From Corynebacterium anserum (GTDB lineage: Bacteria > Actinomycetota > Actinomycetes > Mycobacteriales > Mycobacteriaceae), in assembly GCF_014262665.1 (NCBI RefSeq), contig NZ_CP046883.1, positions 1,550,001 to 1,614,000 of the forward strand: a DNA stretch of 64,000 nucleotides. Reading direction: 5' to 3'. The first letter of the stretch is position 1. Every line of letters begins with the position of its first letter. This document shows, in pieces, positions 44,659 through 55,386 of this stretch. The position numbers and the translations under genes are program-made. The notes beneath the pieces are model-generated. The model was given only the letters and a program-made list of their open reading frames with translations, ran no database searches and was not told the origin of the DNA.

Positions 44659-47600
44659 CTAGCGGGTAATCACGTCTTCGCCGCGCATATTTCGCTCCGG
44701 AATGCCAGCCAACTGAGTCAAGGCATCGGCGCACCACTGGACCAAATCCACGTCACGCAGAGCCACGGCACGCATCCCCGCTCCTTCCTTGGGAGCAGGA
44801 ATTAGCACAACTTTCGTCGTCGCCCGGTACACCGCGGAAGGGAACAAACGCTTGAGCCGAACTTGGCCAGAATCAGCAAGTTCGATAGGACTGAAGCTTA
44901 TTTTCGTACCTGCCTGCACCACCTCGCCAACTTTGAGATCACGGCACAACATGCGCAATCTCGATACAGCAGCAAGGTGCATCACCTGCTGCGGGGACTC
45001 ACCATAGCGATCCTGGAGCTCATCCAGTACCTTCACGACGTCTTCATCGGTCTCCACCTCAGCAAACTTGCGATAAGCCTCCAAGCGCAGGCGTTCCGAT
45101 GCCACGTACTCCGACGGGATATGCGCATCGATAGGCAGATCTACACGGATCTCCTTCTTTTCCTCCTCGCGGCCATCAACCACTTCTCCATCGGCCATCG
45201 CACGGAAGGCCTCCACAGCCTCTCCCACCAAGCGGACGTAAAGATCAAAACCCACTCCGGCAATATGTCCAGACTGTTCTGCTCCCAGCACATTGCCCGC
45301 GCCTCGCATCTCTAGATCCTTCATTGCTACGGCCATACCTGCACCCAAATCGTTATTAGCCGCGATAGTAGACAGGCGGTCATATGACGTTTCCGTCAAT
45401 ACCTCGCCCTTCGGATAGAGGAAATACGCATAGCCACGGTCGCGCGAACGCCCCACGCGGCCGCGCAGCTGGTGCAACTGAGACAAGCCCATGTGGTGTG
45501 CATTCTCCACGATGAGGGTGTTGGCATTAGATATATCAAGGCCCGTCTCCACAATCGTGGTACACACCAGCACATCGAACTCGCGATCCCAAAAGCCTTT
45601 GACCGTAGTCTCCAGTTGTTCCTCGGACATCTGCCCATGTGCCACAACCACACGCGCTTCCGGCACCATCGCGCGTATGTCACCGGCCACCTTCTCAATA
45701 TCTTTCACCCGGTTATGCACGTAGAAAACCTGCCCATCGCGCAGTAACTCACGTCGAATCGCCGCGGCAACGTGCTTATTTTCTTGTGGTCCCACGTAGG
45801 TCAAAACGGGGTGACGATCCTCGGGAGGGGTCAAAATCGTCGACATCTCCCGGATACCCGCCATCGACATCTCCAGCGTACGCGGGATAGGGGTGGCCGA
45901 CATGGTCAGCACATCAACATGGGTGCGCAGCGCCTTGATGTGTTCCTTATGCTCGACGCCAAAACGCTGTTCCTCATCAACCACGATGAGCCCCAGATCC
46001 TTCCACTGCACTCCCGTTTGCAGCAAACGATGCGTGCCGATCACGATGTCCACCGTGCCATCGGCCATGCCTTTCAGCACATCCTTAGACTCCTTGGGGC
46101 CGGTAAAACGGGACAGCTCCCGAATGGTCGTCGGAAAATCCTGCATGCGTTCAGTGAAGGTGGCGTAGTGTTGCTGCGCCAAGAGAGTAGTCGGCACCAA
46201 CACCGCCACCTGTTTACCCGATTGAACAGCCTTAAAAGCGGCACGAACGGCAACCTCCGTCTTGCCGTAGCCCACGTCACCAATGATCACGCGGTCCATC
46301 GGCACAGCCTTCTCCATATCTGCTTTCACAGCCTCTATGGCATTCCACTGATCCTCGGTTTCGGTGTAGGGGAACGCTTCTTCCATCTCCCGCTGCCACG
46401 GGGAATCCGGCGCAAAAGCGTAACCCGGTGCAGCTTGGCGCTGCGCATAAAGCTGCACCAACTCCGCAGCAATTTCACGCACTGCTCCCCGAGCCTTACG
46501 CTTCGTACTCTTCCAATCTGCGCCGCCCATCTTCGACAGCGCTGGCCGCTCCCCGCCAACATAGCGGGACAGCATGTCTAGCTGATCCATCGGAACGTAG
46601 AGCTGATCGCCCGGACCGCCGCGCTTGCTCGGGGCGTATTCCAGCACCAGGTATTCACGACGAGATGCATCCGCTCCCCGCCCGACTGTACGCTCAGTCA
46701 TCTTTATAAACTTGCCGATGCCATGACTGTCATGCACCACCAAGTCACCCGGTTCCAAAGCTAAAGGATCCACCCGGTTACGCTTCTTAGCCGGTTTGCG
46801 CCGACCAGTGGCCGCAGCCTCCACGCGATTACCCGTGAGGTCCGTTTCTGTCAGGAACAACATGGGCGGTTGACTGTCATCCCCGGCAAATGGGAAATCT
46901 ACACCGGCGTGGCTCACCGCATGATAGATACTCACGGTTCCAGCGGCAGGTTCATCCGCGCATGTGAAGGCACTTTGTCTCACGCGTCCTAAGCCCCGCT
47001 GCCCCTTAAGATCCACCCCGATAGCCTCGGCATGGATGCCGGCTTCTTTCATTCGACGCAACATCCGGCCTGCCACTGTTGGCGTCGGCGCAGCGAAGGC
47101 TACCCGGCCGCCTCCTTCGACCCGACGCCGGATCTCCCCCATCAACGCGCCAATAGCATCCAGATCCCCATGTGGTGCTGGCGCTGGCTGGTAGTCGAGC
47201 TCCAGAACATCTGACGCGAAGCCGTTATCCGCATCCGCCATCCCCATTGGCGACAAAGTCCACCACGGGCAGTCATGCTGAGCATCCCGAACCTCATTCA
47301 CGTCGAGATACGCCACACCTTCCATCGGAGCTGCCCCGCCCATAGCCGCAATATCCCATCCGGCCTCCATGAACTGCCGACCAGTCTCGATAAGATCCTG
47401 GGCGCGTCGATACACCCGTGCAGGTGCCGTGATCAGTGTGTGAGTTCTCTCTGGCATCAATTCCGGCAACGTCACAAGCGGGCCATCATGTAAGACAGGT
47501 ATCAAAGACTCCATCCCAGGCGCGGCGATCTTTTGACTGATCTTATCCAGCAGATCCGCCAGTTCTGGGTTACTTGCGCGTTCCACAGAAAGCTCTGCCG

Positions 47601-48414
47601 CTCTCTTCGTCACCGAATCGGTTAACAATAGTTCACGGCACGGATACACATTGATTGCTCGCTCAATCTGACCGGGGATAGTGCGCTGGTCTCCTACGGA
47701 AAAAGCACGTACCTCGGAAACCTCATCACCCCAAAACTCCACACGAACCGGCAGCTCCTCTGTGGCAGGGAAAATATCCACAATTCCACCGCGAACTGCG
47801 AAATGACCACGCTTAGCCACGACATCCACGGGAGAGTAACCGAATAGGACTAGCCGTTCCTGCAGCCGTTCGAAATCGATTTCCTCACCTTCGAGCAAAC
47901 GGATTGGTTCTACCTCACCCAGGTGTTCCTGAATGGGCTGTACCAAGGATCGCGTGGGCGCCACGACTACCCGTAGAGGCGGAGTAGTGGCGTCGCTCTC
48001 ACCAGAGCGAGCCAAACTAAGCCGACGCATTACGCGCATGCGTTGAGAGACGGTCTCCACCCCCGGACTCAGGCGCTCATGGGGCAACGTTTCCCACGCC
48101 GGGAACACCTCCACCACATCACCTAACATGGCGCGCAAAGCCACCCCTAAGTCATCTGCCTGCCGACCAGAAGCAGTCACCACCAATAATGGAGCATGCT
48201 GTGCAATGGTTCCGGCGATGAATGGCCACACCCCCTCCGGCGCCTGCATATGCAATGTCGGTTCTCCGATATGCGTCACCACACCCCGGAGCTTCGAATC
48301 TCGCGCAGCTGCGCGCAAAACACCGGCCAAACTGGGTATTTTAGCGTTGATGGTTGTGGAGGATCCGGCCGAATCGGCATTAGACACAGCAGACTGGGAA
48401 GCTTTTGGGCTCAT
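44659..48414 (-). CDS. mfd: Transcription-repair coupling factor Mfd
   Basis: 1251 residues from ATG 48414 (a TTG nine bases earlier is in frame). It removes RNA polymerase stalled at DNA damage and recruits UvrA. In order: N-terminal UvrB-like domains (about 50-330), RNA polymerase interaction domain with [15 protein letters not shown] (near 555), helicase domain with Walker [15 protein letters not shown] and [12 protein letters not shown], helicase C with [14 protein letters not shown], and the C-terminal TRCF domain. Full length for the family. TAGACT 8 bases before the ATG suggests a leaderless transcript. Confidence 0.97.
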   Translation of the reverse strand: MSPKASQSAVSNADSAGSSTTINAKIPSLAGVLRAAARDSKLRGVVTHIGEPTLHMQAPEGVWPFIAGTIAQHAPLLVVTASGRQADDLGVALRAMLGDVVEVFPAWETLPHERLSPGVETVSQRMRVMRRLSLARSGESDATTPPLRVVVAPTRSLVQPIQEHLGEVEPIRLLEGEEIDFERLQERLVLFGYSPVDVVAKRGHFAVRGGIVDIFPATEELPVRVEFWGDEVSEVRAFSVGDQRTIPGQIERAINVYPCRELLLTDSVTKRAAELSVERASNPELADLLDKISQKIAAPGMESLIPVLHDGPLVTLPELMPERTHTLITAPARVYRRAQDLIETGRQFMEAGWDIAAMGGAAPMEGVAYLDVNEVRDAQHDCPWWTLSPMGMADADNGFASDVLELDYQPAPAPHGDLDAIGALMGEIRRRVEGGGRVAFAAPTPTVAGRMLRRMKEAGIHAEAIGVDLKGQRGLGRVRQSAFTCADEPAAGTVSIYHAVSHAGVDFPFAGDDSQPPMLFLTETDLTGNRVEAAATGRRKPAKKRNRVDPLALEPGDLVVHDSHGIGKFIKMTERTVGRGADASRREYLVLEYAPSKRGGPGDQLYVPMDQLDMLSRYVGGERPALSKMGGADWKSTKRKARGAVREIAAELVQLYAQRQAAPGYAFAPDSPWQREMEEAFPYTETEDQWNAIEAVKADMEKAVPMDRVIIGDVGYGKTEVAVRAAFKAVQSGKQVAVLVPTTLLAQQHYATFTERMQDFPTTIRELSRFTGPKESKDVLKGMADGTVDIVIGTHRLLQTGVQWKDLGLIVVDEEQRFGVEHKEHIKALRTHVDVLTMSATPIPRTLEMSMAGIREMSTILTPPEDRHPVLTYVGPQENKHVAAAIRRELLRDGQVFYVHNRVKDIEKVAGDIRAMVPEARVVVAHGQMSEEQLETTVKGFWDREFDVLVCTTIVETGLDISNANTLIVENAHHMGLSQLHQLRGRVGRSRDRGYAYFLYPKGEVLTETSYDRLSTIAANNDLGAGMAVAMKDLEMRGAGNVLGAEQSGHIAGVGFDLYVRLVGEAVEAFRAMADGEVVDGREEEKKEIRVDLPIDAHIPSEYVASERLRLEAYRKFAEVETDEDVVKVLDELQDRYGESPQQVMHLAAVSRLRMLCRDLKVGEVVQAGTKISFSPIELADSGQVRLKRLFPSAVYRATTKVVLIPAPKEGAGMRAVALRDVDLVQWCADALTQLAGIPERNMRGEDVITR

Positions 48415-48422
48415 GGCACACA

Positions 48423-48428
48423 AGTCTA
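48423..48428 (-). promoter_or_regulatory. Probable -10 element for leaderless mfd
   Basis: TAGACT on the minus strand lies 8 bases before ATG 48414, with no ribosome site between. Confidence 0.45.
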
Positions 48429-48504
48429 ACGGGCGGAGCGACGAAGATATTCGACGGTCCGGTTCACACCCTCGCGCACTTATGTTGTAGAGTTTCTATC
48501 CGAA

Positions 48505-48576
48505 TCTCCCATGGTGTAATTGGCAACACTGCGGTTTTTGGTACCGTCATTCTAGGTTCGAGTCCTGGTGGGAGAG
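48505..48576 (+). tRNA. tRNA-Gln (UUG)
   Basis: 72 bases: acceptor TCTCCCA / TGGGAGA with discriminator G, anticodon arm GCGGT-TTTTGGT-ACCGT (anticodon TTG), T-arm with GGTTCGAGTCC. CCA is not encoded. It lies between mfd and the MFS-type gene, on the opposite strand from mfd. Confidence 0.93.
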
Positions 48577-48694
48577 CTTTTCACAGACCCGTAGGTAACA
48601 ATTTCACTTTCCACCTGCGGGTTTTTCGCATCTCAATGGATACCACCAGAACCACTAACCCCACTGCAACCACGAAAAGATAGCGGGCACAACC

Positions 48695-50077
48695 ATGTCT
48701 AGCCCCCACAGACCACATGACTCCCACGGCCTGGCCTCCACTACGAAGAAACGTCGTGGCGAAAGCAGCCGAACTTCTCTACTCATTACGTTCTCCCACC
48801 GCGTCCTCGGAGAACCACCAGCAAGTGAGCTCCCGAACGTACCGGAAAACGCGGCGCGTTTTTCCCTGGGGTTCGGATCTCAAAACGTAGGCGACCAGAT
48901 TATCTCTGCAAAGTCCACGCTTCCCTGGTTCCTTACCTCGGTCGGTGCTCCGGCCTGGATTATGCCGCTCCTCGTGCCAATTCGCGAGTCGGGATCGATG
49001 CTCCCCCAAGCTGCATTGCGACCATGGCTGCAGCGTCAGGCGCGCCGTCTCCCCCTCATGCAGGTAGGCACCATTGGGCAGGGAATCTGCTGCCTGGTGA
49101 TGGCACTTGCTGCCCTGTTCACCTCCGGACTGACAGCTGGTCTGATTTTCCTCGCTGCACTTGCGGGATTGTCCTTATTTCGGGCTCTCGTTTCGCTAGC
49201 CTCCAAAGACGTCCAGGGACGCACGATGCCAAAGGGCTTCCGCGGCCGAGTGACCGGATTTTCCACCACTGTATCCGGCGCGGTGACTATCGTCGTGGGG
49301 CTCATTCTGGCTGTTCTTCACGGTGGCCTGACACCTCGTCTTTTCGCCGTACTGTTCGGGGTTGCAGCGCTATCTTGGTTTGCGAGTTATGTGCTGTTTA
49401 GCCGGATTAAGGAGCCCGCTTCGGAGCCAACACAGACTGATATTTCTCTCTCCACGATCGTGGGTGACATTATCGATCTCGTCCGTTCAGATGCGCCTTT
49501 CCGTAACTTCGTCGGCGTACGTTCGCTGATGCTCGTCTCCGCGTTGTCTCCGTCGTTCCTCGTCGTTTTGTCTTCCGAGTCGTCGTCCGCCGACGCCAAC
49601 ACCATATCGTCAGCTTCTCTCGGAGGCCTAGGGCTGTTCGTGCTGGCTGGCGGCTTAGCGTCATTGCTTGCGGGACGTGTCTCCGGAGCTCTGTCAGATA
49701 CCTCGTCGAAGAACACTCTTACTGGGGCTGCGGTGTTCGCCTCTGTCGTATTGGCAGCGACGATAGCGGTGGCGGAGCTGTGGGAGAGTTCGCTGGGGTG
49801 GTGGTTACCACTGGCGTTTTTCCTTATCTCGGTTGCACACGCGGCGATCCGCGTGGCGCGCTCCACTTATGTGGTGGATATGGCCGAAGGCGATCTGCGC
49901 ACGCGTTATGTGTCCGTCGCTAACACGCTCATGGGGCTCATCTTGTTGGTCGTCGGCGCATTGACATCCGTATTGGCCATTGCTGGAACTCTGTGGGCTC
50001 TCGGCGCATTGGCCTTCCTGGGACTGATTGGCGCGTTCATGGCTGTGCGCTTACCCGAGGTTTCTCGCGGGACGTAA
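48695..50077 (+). CDS. MFS-type membrane protein, function unknown
   Basis: 460 residues with about 11-12 TM segments after a charged 70-residue N-terminus. A loop with QAALRPWLQRQARRLPLMQVG and SLASKDVQGRTMPKGFRGRVTGF resembles MFS loops between TM2-3 and TM4-5, although the classical motif A is degenerate. This type of MFS protein is found in several actinobacteria and its substrate is unknown. There is no good ribosome site before ATG 48695. It is followed by glmU with a 149-base gap. Confidence 0.75.
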   Translation: MSSPHRPHDSHGLASTTKKRRGESSRTSLLITFSHRVLGEPPASELPNVPENAARFSLGFGSQNVGDQIISAKSTLPWFLTSVGAPAWIMPLLVPIRESGSMLPQAALRPWLQRQARRLPLMQVGTIGQGICCLVMALAALFTSGLTAGLIFLAALAGLSLFRALVSLASKDVQGRTMPKGFRGRVTGFSTTVSGAVTIVVGLILAVLHGGLTPRLFAVLFGVAALSWFASYVLFSRIKEPASEPTQTDISLSTIVGDIIDLVRSDAPFRNFVGVRSLMLVSALSPSFLVVLSSESSSADANTISSASLGGLGLFVLAGGLASLLAGRVSGALSDTSSKNTLTGAAVFASVVLAATIAVAELWESSLGWWLPLAFFLISVAHAAIRVARSTYVVDMAEGDLRTRYVSVANTLMGLILLVVGALTSVLAIAGTLWALGALAFLGLIGAFMAVRLPEVSRGT

Positions 50078-50184
50078 CGCCTCATTTGTGTCACTGTGCC
50101 TCCTCGCCATGAGGTGAGCAGCCATATTGCGAGCAGCCTTGTTGTGAGCACGTCGAGCTCCCACGATTCAGGTGTTTCCTCGCT

Positions 50185-50190
50185 ACACTG
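50185..50190 (+). promoter_or_regulatory. -10 candidate for glmU
   Basis: TACACT, the same hexamer seen before nnr and greA. Transcription from about 50197 would leave a 30-42 base leader depending on the start codon. No -35 match is obvious. Confidence 0.35.
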
Positions 50191-50226
50191 TGACTCATCT
50201 CTATTCGTGAGGAATCTTTAGAAAGA

Positions 50227-51783
50227 GTGCACAGTAACGTGAGTAATTCTCCGAAGCAGCCCGTCGCCGTGGTAGTTTTGGCCGCCGGCGCCGGAACGCG
50301 CATGAAGTCCGCCACGCAAAAGACCCTGCATGCTATCGGTGGCCGCACCCTCCTATCACACTCTCTCCACGCGGCTGCGGGAATCAACCCTGAGCGCATC
50401 GTCGCCGTAGTGGGGCACGGTCGCGATCAAGTGACGCCCGCCGTCAATAAGGTGGCCGAGGAACTCGGACGCACCATTGACAACGCTGTTCAGGAAGAGC
50501 AGAACGGTACGGGTCATGCCGTGCAGTGCGCCATGCCAGTGCTAGAGGGCTTTGAGGGAACCATTATCGTCACGAACGCCGACGTTCCTCTATTGCGCTC
50601 AGAAACGCTTGCTCAACTGCATAAAGCGCATACGGAGGTGCCTACCGCCGTCACTGTCTTATCCGTGAAACAAGAGAACCCAACCGGCTATGGCCGCATT
50701 ATCCGCACCGACGATGGCGAAGTCACAGCCATTGTTGAGGAAAAAGACGCCACCGATACGCAGAAGGCCATCACGGAAGTAAACTCCGGAGTCTTTGCTT
50801 TCGACGCCGCCATTTTGCGCACCGCTCTCAATGAGCTAGATAACGATAACGCACAGGGCGAGCTCTACCTGACCGATGTTTTAGGCATTTCCCGAGGCAA
50901 AGGACACCCCGTTCGCGCTCACACTGCGAAAGATGCCTCGGAGCTCGCTGGCGTCAATGACCGCGTTCAGCTCGCAGAGGCAGGCGCTGTTCTTAACCGA
51001 CGCAACCTTGAAGCTGCCATGCGTGCTGGGGCCACCATCGTGGACCCCCGCACCACGATGATCGACACGGAAGTACAGATCGGGCAGGATGTCACCATCT
51101 ATCCAGGCACCCAGCTCAAGGGGCGCACCGTCATCGGAGATAAGGCTGAAATTGGTCCGGACACCACATTGGAAAATGTCACCGTAGGCGAGGCTGCCAA
51201 AGTAATCCGTACCCACGGTTTCGATTCTGAAATTGGGCCTCGAGCTGACGTCGGTCCTTTCACCTACCTGCGGCCTGGCACCAAATTGGGCGAAGAAGGA
51301 AAACTCGGGGGCTTCGTCGAAACCAAGAACGCCACCATCGGTTACGGGTCCAAGGTTCCTCACCTCACTTATGTGGGCGATGCCACCATCGGAGAGCACT
51401 CCAATATCGGCGCCTCCAGCGTGTTCGTCAACTATGACGGGGTGAATAAACACCACACCACCGTAGGTTCTCATGTGCGCACCGGCTCCGACACGATGTT
51501 TATCGCCCCCGTTGTGGTCGGTGATGGCGTGTACTCCGGTGCAGGCACAGTGATCAAAAAAGACGTTCCCCCTGGATCACTAGTGGTCAGCGGCGGACAC
51601 CAGCGCAATATCGCCGGATGGGTAGAAAAGAAGCGGCCTGGTACCCCAGCAGCGCAGGCAGCAGCTGACGCAGCCAAGCGGGTTGCTGAGGGAGGCTCCC
51701 CTACCAGCCCAAGTTCCCGCTCAACAACCGCTGAAGCTACCAGAGGGGCTGCTGGGCAAGCAGACACACATGTCCAGCAGTAG
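50227..51783 (+). CDS. glmU: Bifunctional UDP-GlcNAc pyrophosphorylase / GlcN-1-P acetyltransferase GlmU
   Basis: 518 residues from GTG 50227; GTG 50239 is equally possible. It makes UDP-GlcNAc for peptidoglycan. The N-terminal uridyltransferase has VVVLAAGAGTRMKS, and the C-terminal left-handed beta helix has hexapeptide repeats from DPRTTMIDTEVQIG to about residue 460, with acetyltransferase residues in KLGGFVETKNA and HLTYVGDA. A Ser/Thr/Ala-rich tail of about 45 residues follows, as in other corynebacterial GlmU. Next to prs. Confidence 0.96.
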   Translation: MHSNVSNSPKQPVAVVVLAAGAGTRMKSATQKTLHAIGGRTLLSHSLHAAAGINPERIVAVVGHGRDQVTPAVNKVAEELGRTIDNAVQEEQNGTGHAVQCAMPVLEGFEGTIIVTNADVPLLRSETLAQLHKAHTEVPTAVTVLSVKQENPTGYGRIIRTDDGEVTAIVEEKDATDTQKAITEVNSGVFAFDAAILRTALNELDNDNAQGELYLTDVLGISRGKGHPVRAHTAKDASELAGVNDRVQLAEAGAVLNRRNLEAAMRAGATIVDPRTTMIDTEVQIGQDVTIYPGTQLKGRTVIGDKAEIGPDTTLENVTVGEAAKVIRTHGFDSEIGPRADVGPFTYLRPGTKLGEEGKLGGFVETKNATIGYGSKVPHLTYVGDATIGEHSNIGASSVFVNYDGVNKHHTTVGSHVRTGSDTMFIAPVVVGDGVYSGAGTVIKKDVPPGSLVVSGGHQRNIAGWVEKKRPGTPAAQAAADAAKRVAEGGSPTSPSSRSTTAEATRGAAGQADTHVQQ

Positions 51784-51901
51784 CTGCAGCTAACCCCGAT
51801 CATGCGCGGCAATTTCCGCGTTGTTTGTTCAATTGATTCCTGCACCATTATCGTTGGATACGCCAACAAATATTCCGTCGCCAAGTCTGGAAGGCTAACT
51901 C

Positions 51902-52873
51902 TTGTCCACCACCCACTGGATTGACAATCAGAAGAACTTGATGCTGTTTAGTGGTCGCGCACACCCCGAGTTGGGTGAAGCTGTGGCCCGCGAGCTGGGT
52001 GTGGAGCTGACCCCCACCACTGCACGCGACTTCGCCAATGGTGAGATCTTCGTTCGCTTCGAGGAATCCGTACGCGGCTCCGATGCATTCGTCTTGCAAT
52101 CTCACCCACAGCCACTCAATAACTGGCTGATGGAGCAGCTCATCATGATCGACGCTCTCAAGCGTGGGTCTGCCAAGCGCATCACCGCTATCCTGCCGTT
52201 CTACCCCTACGCCCGTCAGGACAAGAAGCACCGCGGCCGCGAGCCTATCTCTGCACGTCTCATCGCCGACCTGCTGAAAACTGCTGGTGCTGACCGCATC
52301 GTCTCTGTGGATCTCCACACCGATCAGATCCAAGGTTTCTTTGACGGCCCGGTCGACCATATGCATGCCATGCCGATCCTCACCGATCACATTCGGAAAA
52401 ACTACGACCTGGACAATATTTGTGTGGTCTCTCCTGATGCCGGCCGCGTGAAAGTTGCGGAGAAATGGGCCGACGTTCTGGGTGGAGCTCCCCTCGCTTT
52501 CATTCACAAGACCCGCGACATTGACGTAGCGAACAAGGTTACTGCCAACCGCGTCGTCGGTGACGTGGAAGGCCGCACCTGTGTCTTGCTCGATGACATG
52601 ATTGACACCGGTGGCACCATTGCCGGTGCCGTGGGTGTGCTCCGCGAGGCTGGCGCCGGCGACGTCATCATCGCCACGACCCACGGTGTGTTCTCCGGAC
52701 CTGCCCGCGAACGCCTCAGCTCCTGCGGTGCGCGCGAGGTCATCACCACCGATACATTGCCTCAGAACACCGAAGGATGGGACAACCTCACCGTTCTTCC
52801 TATCGCTCCGCTGGTCGCTAAAACTATCCACGAGATCTTCGAAAACGGTTCCGTGACACACCTGTTCGAGTAG
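51902..52873 (+). CDS. prs: Ribose-phosphate pyrophosphokinase
   Basis: 323 residues; makes PRPP from ribose 5-phosphate and ATP. The start is TTG 51902, supported by GGAAGG 8 bases upstream and by the usual N-terminus NLMLFSGRAHPELG. Catalytic loop and metal-binding sequence are in RQDKKHRGREPISA and VDLHTDQIQGFF; the PRPP-binding loop is VLLDDMIDTGGTIAGA. Follows glmU, as in mycobacteria. A strong terminator follows. Confidence 0.97.
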   Translation: MSTTHWIDNQKNLMLFSGRAHPELGEAVARELGVELTPTTARDFANGEIFVRFEESVRGSDAFVLQSHPQPLNNWLMEQLIMIDALKRGSAKRITAILPFYPYARQDKKHRGREPISARLIADLLKTAGADRIVSVDLHTDQIQGFFDGPVDHMHAMPILTDHIRKNYDLDNICVVSPDAGRVKVAEKWADVLGGAPLAFIHKTRDIDVANKVTANRVVGDVEGRTCVLLDDMIDTGGTIAGAVGVLREAGAGDVIIATTHGVFSGPARERLSSCGAREVITTDTLPQNTEGWDNLTVLPIAPLVAKTIHEIFENGSVTHLFE

Positions 52874-52929
52874 ACGCCCTGTTAGCGTTAACATGCATGC
52901 ACCTTTACAGGAAGTTCACAGCGAATTTT

Positions 52930-52977
52930 CAACACCCCTCGAGCTCGCTAAAGGCGAGTTCGAGGGGTGTTGTTTTA
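52930..52977 (+). terminator. Rho-independent terminator of prs, overlapping a downstream promoter
   Basis: A 19-bp stem with one mismatch (CAACACCCCTCGAGCTCGC paired with 52954-52972), 5-base loop and a TTTT tail. The tail runs straight into TTATAC, the presumed -10 of the next gene. Confidence 0.95.
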
Positions 52978-52980
52978 TAC
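52975..52980 (+). promoter_or_regulatory. -10 candidate for the AI-2E family transporter, inside the prs terminator tail
   Basis: TTATAC is followed by 7 bases and ATG 52988, the spacing seen at other leaderless genes here. The corresponding -35 would be in the terminator's right arm. Confidence 0.4.
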
Positions 52981-52987
52981 CTTGTCC

Positions 52988-54145
52988 ATGACTACAAATC
53001 AGGGCGAAACGCGTCTGACCGAGCGCCTTCAAAGAGACATCCCCTACCCGGTCATTGTCACCGCCGCATGGTCCATCTGCGCACTACTCATTGCCGGTGG
53101 TCTTTGGCTAGTAGGCACCTTCACCAGCAAGGTCATGATCGTAGTGGTTCCCGTAGCCATCGCCATGCTCCTCGCCGCACTTCTCACCCCCATGCACGTC
53201 AAGCTGACAACAAAACTGCATTTCCCGCGGGGTCTGTCTGCTCTAACATGTGTTCTGAGCCTCATCACCATCGTGGCCTTGGGGCTCACATTCGCGGTGA
53301 ATCAATTTGCCTCGGGGTATGTCACTCTGGCGTCGAAGGCTCAACAGGGGCTCGATTCTCTCATTGATTGGCTCCACACCGGGCCATTCCAGATTCCACA
53401 AAAAAATGGCGCATCCATGTTGGACAGCGTCAGTGAATTCATGAAGTCCAACTCGGACAAACTAGTGAGCAATGCCGTAGACGCCGGAGCCACCACAGTG
53501 GATTACATCGCTGGCGTGTTAATTTGCCTCATCGCGATGTTTTTCTTCATCTATGACGGACCTCGCATCGCGCGCTACCTGCTGGGATGGCTGCCAAAGA
53601 ATATTCAAGCTCCAGCCTGGACCGCAGCGGCGGCTGCATGGGTCTCTCTCAAGGGCTACACCCGTATGCAGGTCGTTGTCGCAGCAATCAACGCAACGGG
53701 CATCGGCATTGGAGCCTGGATCTTAGGAATTCCCCTCGTTATCCCCGTGACCGTCGTCGTATTCCTCTGCTCCTTTGTCCCCATCGTCGGCGCCCTCATT
53801 TCAGGTGCCATTGCCGTACTCATCGCTTTCGTCGACGGTGGCATCGTGCATGCGCTAATCATGCTGGGCATCGTCATAGGGGTTCACCTAGTAGAGACAC
53901 ACGTCCTTCAGCCTTTCCTTATGGGGCATGCGCTCAGCGTCCATCCGCTCGCCGTGATCATCGTGGTGGCGATGGGCACGTATCTCTTCGGACTACCCGG
54001 AGCACTCTTCGCGGTTCCTATCACGGCCATGCTCAATGCGGCGGTGAAAGCTGTTCAAACCACTCCCGTCCCTGACCAAGAAGAGCACTTATCAAAGTAT
54101 CCCTATGGAAAGGCAATTGGTCCCGGTGTGCGGAACACTGATTAG
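52988..54145 (+). CDS. AI-2E family transporter (PerM/YdiK-like)
   Basis: 385 residues from ATG 52988; the frame is open 7 codons earlier but that part lies in the terminator. Eight or so TM segments with a large central loop (about 125-200). The C-terminal ASISGAIAVLIAFVDGG-like region and VETHVLQPFLMGHALSVHPLAVI are diagnostic of the AI-2E/PerM family. Family members export small molecules or sodium; the substrate here is unknown. Expression must come from a promoter very close to the start because a terminator ends 10 bases upstream. Confidence 0.87.
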   Translation: MTTNQGETRLTERLQRDIPYPVIVTAAWSICALLIAGGLWLVGTFTSKVMIVVVPVAIAMLLAALLTPMHVKLTTKLHFPRGLSALTCVLSLITIVALGLTFAVNQFASGYVTLASKAQQGLDSLIDWLHTGPFQIPQKNGASMLDSVSEFMKSNSDKLVSNAVDAGATTVDYIAGVLICLIAMFFFIYDGPRIARYLLGWLPKNIQAPAWTAAAAAWVSLKGYTRMQVVVAAINATGIGIGAWILGIPLVIPVTVVVFLCSFVPIVGALISGAIAVLIAFVDGGIVHALIMLGIVIGVHLVETHVLQPFLMGHALSVHPLAVIIVVAMGTYLFGLPGALFAVPITAMLNAAVKAVQTTPVPDQEEHLSKYPYGKAIGPGVRNTD

Positions 54146-54484
54146 TAGTAAAACACTATGCGATGCTAAGATTCCACGGTGAATCTCGGCGAGGGCTGGT
54201 TGGTGTGCTCAAGTGTAGTTCCGAACTGGCCGTTATCGGCGCGAACCACACTCCCAGACATGTTCACTCTTTTCCATCGTTCATGGCAAATGTGTGCTCT
54301 AACGCTGTCTTCTCAGCATCACAGCACACAGTGACTATGGATGAAACGGTGGCCACATCTGAACATGCTGCGGGAGGTTTCCCCACGCCGCGAGTCACCA
54401 CGCGGCTTTTTTGTTGCGTGGAAAACGCGATTTAGAGACAACCGCAGCTGTCCTACAGCTCAGGCATGAAAAAGGAGATAGAAC
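54146..54484. other. Long leader region upstream of rplY
   Basis: 339 bases without a credible gene, ending in the hairpin at 54387 and the rplY ribosome site. It may hold a regulated 5' leader. Confidence 0.5.
54387..54412 (+). terminator. Terminator or attenuator 72 bases before rplY
   Basis: GCCGCG-(8)-CGCGGC followed by TTTTTT, a compact intrinsic terminator. It is on the rplY strand and directly upstream. It could end the AI-2E transcript or attenuate rplY. Confidence 0.8.
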
Positions 54485-55144
54485 ATGGCAACTAATTTGA
54501 CTGTTCTCGCAGCACAGCCACGCAACGAATTCGGTAAGGGCGCTGCCCGCCGTCTGCGCCGTGATGGCCGCGTCCCAGTGGTCGTTTACGGCCTGGGTCT
54601 GGAGCCAATGCACGTTCACGTAGACATCCTGGAATTCCAGGCAATCCTGCGTAACGAAGGTGTAAACGCCGTACTCGAACTCGAAGTCGAGGGTGAGCAG
54701 CACCTGGTCATGGTGAAGGCTGTCGATCAGAATGTTCTCACCCTCAATGTTGACCACGCTGACCTGCTCAACGTGAAGCGCGGCGAAAAAGTCGAGGTGG
54801 ACATCCCAGTCGTATTCGAGGGTGAGCCTGCACCAGGGGCGCTTGTTACGCAGGATGCGGACGTCATCACCGTCCTGGCCGACGTTCTCAACATCCCAGA
54901 AGAAATCACCATCGACGTCGAGGGTCTGGAGATCGGTCACCAGATCACCGCAGGCGACATCCAGATGCCAGCAAACTGCGAGCTGGTTACTGAGGCCGAT
55001 CACCTGATCATCAACATCGTTGAGCCACAGGAAGAAGAGCTGCCGGAGCCAGGCGAAGATGTAGAGGAGCCTGCAGAGCCAGAGGCAGACAACGGTGCAG
55101 AAGATGCCGAAGGTGACAATGCCGAGGGCGAGACCGAGGAGTAA
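54485..55144 (+). CDS. rplY: Ribosomal protein bL25 (Ctc/TL5 type)
   Basis: 219 residues. The N-terminal 5S rRNA-binding domain has RNEFGKGAARRLRRDGRVP and VYGLG; the C-terminal domain of the long Ctc/TL5 form spans about 95-185 (VEVDIPVVFEGEPAPG, IDVEGLEIG). A tail of about 35 residues is almost all Glu, Asp, Ala and Pro. Start ATG 54485 has AAGGAGA 7 bases upstream. It lies between prs and pth as in other actinobacteria. Confidence 0.95.
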   Translation: MATNLTVLAAQPRNEFGKGAARRLRRDGRVPVVVYGLGLEPMHVHVDILEFQAILRNEGVNAVLELEVEGEQHLVMVKAVDQNVLTLNVDHADLLNVKRGEKVEVDIPVVFEGEPAPGALVTQDADVITVLADVLNIPEEITIDVEGLEIGHQITAGDIQMPANCELVTEADHLIINIVEPQEEELPEPGEDVEEPAEPEADNGAEDAEGDNAEGETEE

Positions 55145-55373
55145 AACTCCCCAACACCTCTGCCACGCTTGATCCCCGGGTGTTCACGCGGTGCGGTATT
55201 CAGGCACACATACGTGGTTCCTATAGAGTTCTGGGCCACCTCAGCCCGCCAAGAGCCAAGGAACCTTCATGTGGCCACCGCACCAGCGGAACTCCCGGGT
55301 TGTGTCATTTTGTGACAGTCTCACACGCCCTCGACGCCTAGCCCCACCCCGCATCGCGGTGTCACTCATATGC

Positions 55374-55379
55374 CACAAT
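55374..55379 (+). promoter_or_regulatory. Possible -10 element for leaderless pth
   Basis: CACAAT, followed by 7 bases and GTG 55387, an arrangement identical to that before coaA. Confidence 0.35.
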
Positions 55380-55386
55380 ATCCCTC

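Noticed and set aside
54163..54435. 90-residue open frame before rplY
   Set aside because: It runs through an intrinsic terminator and shows no family or ribosome site.
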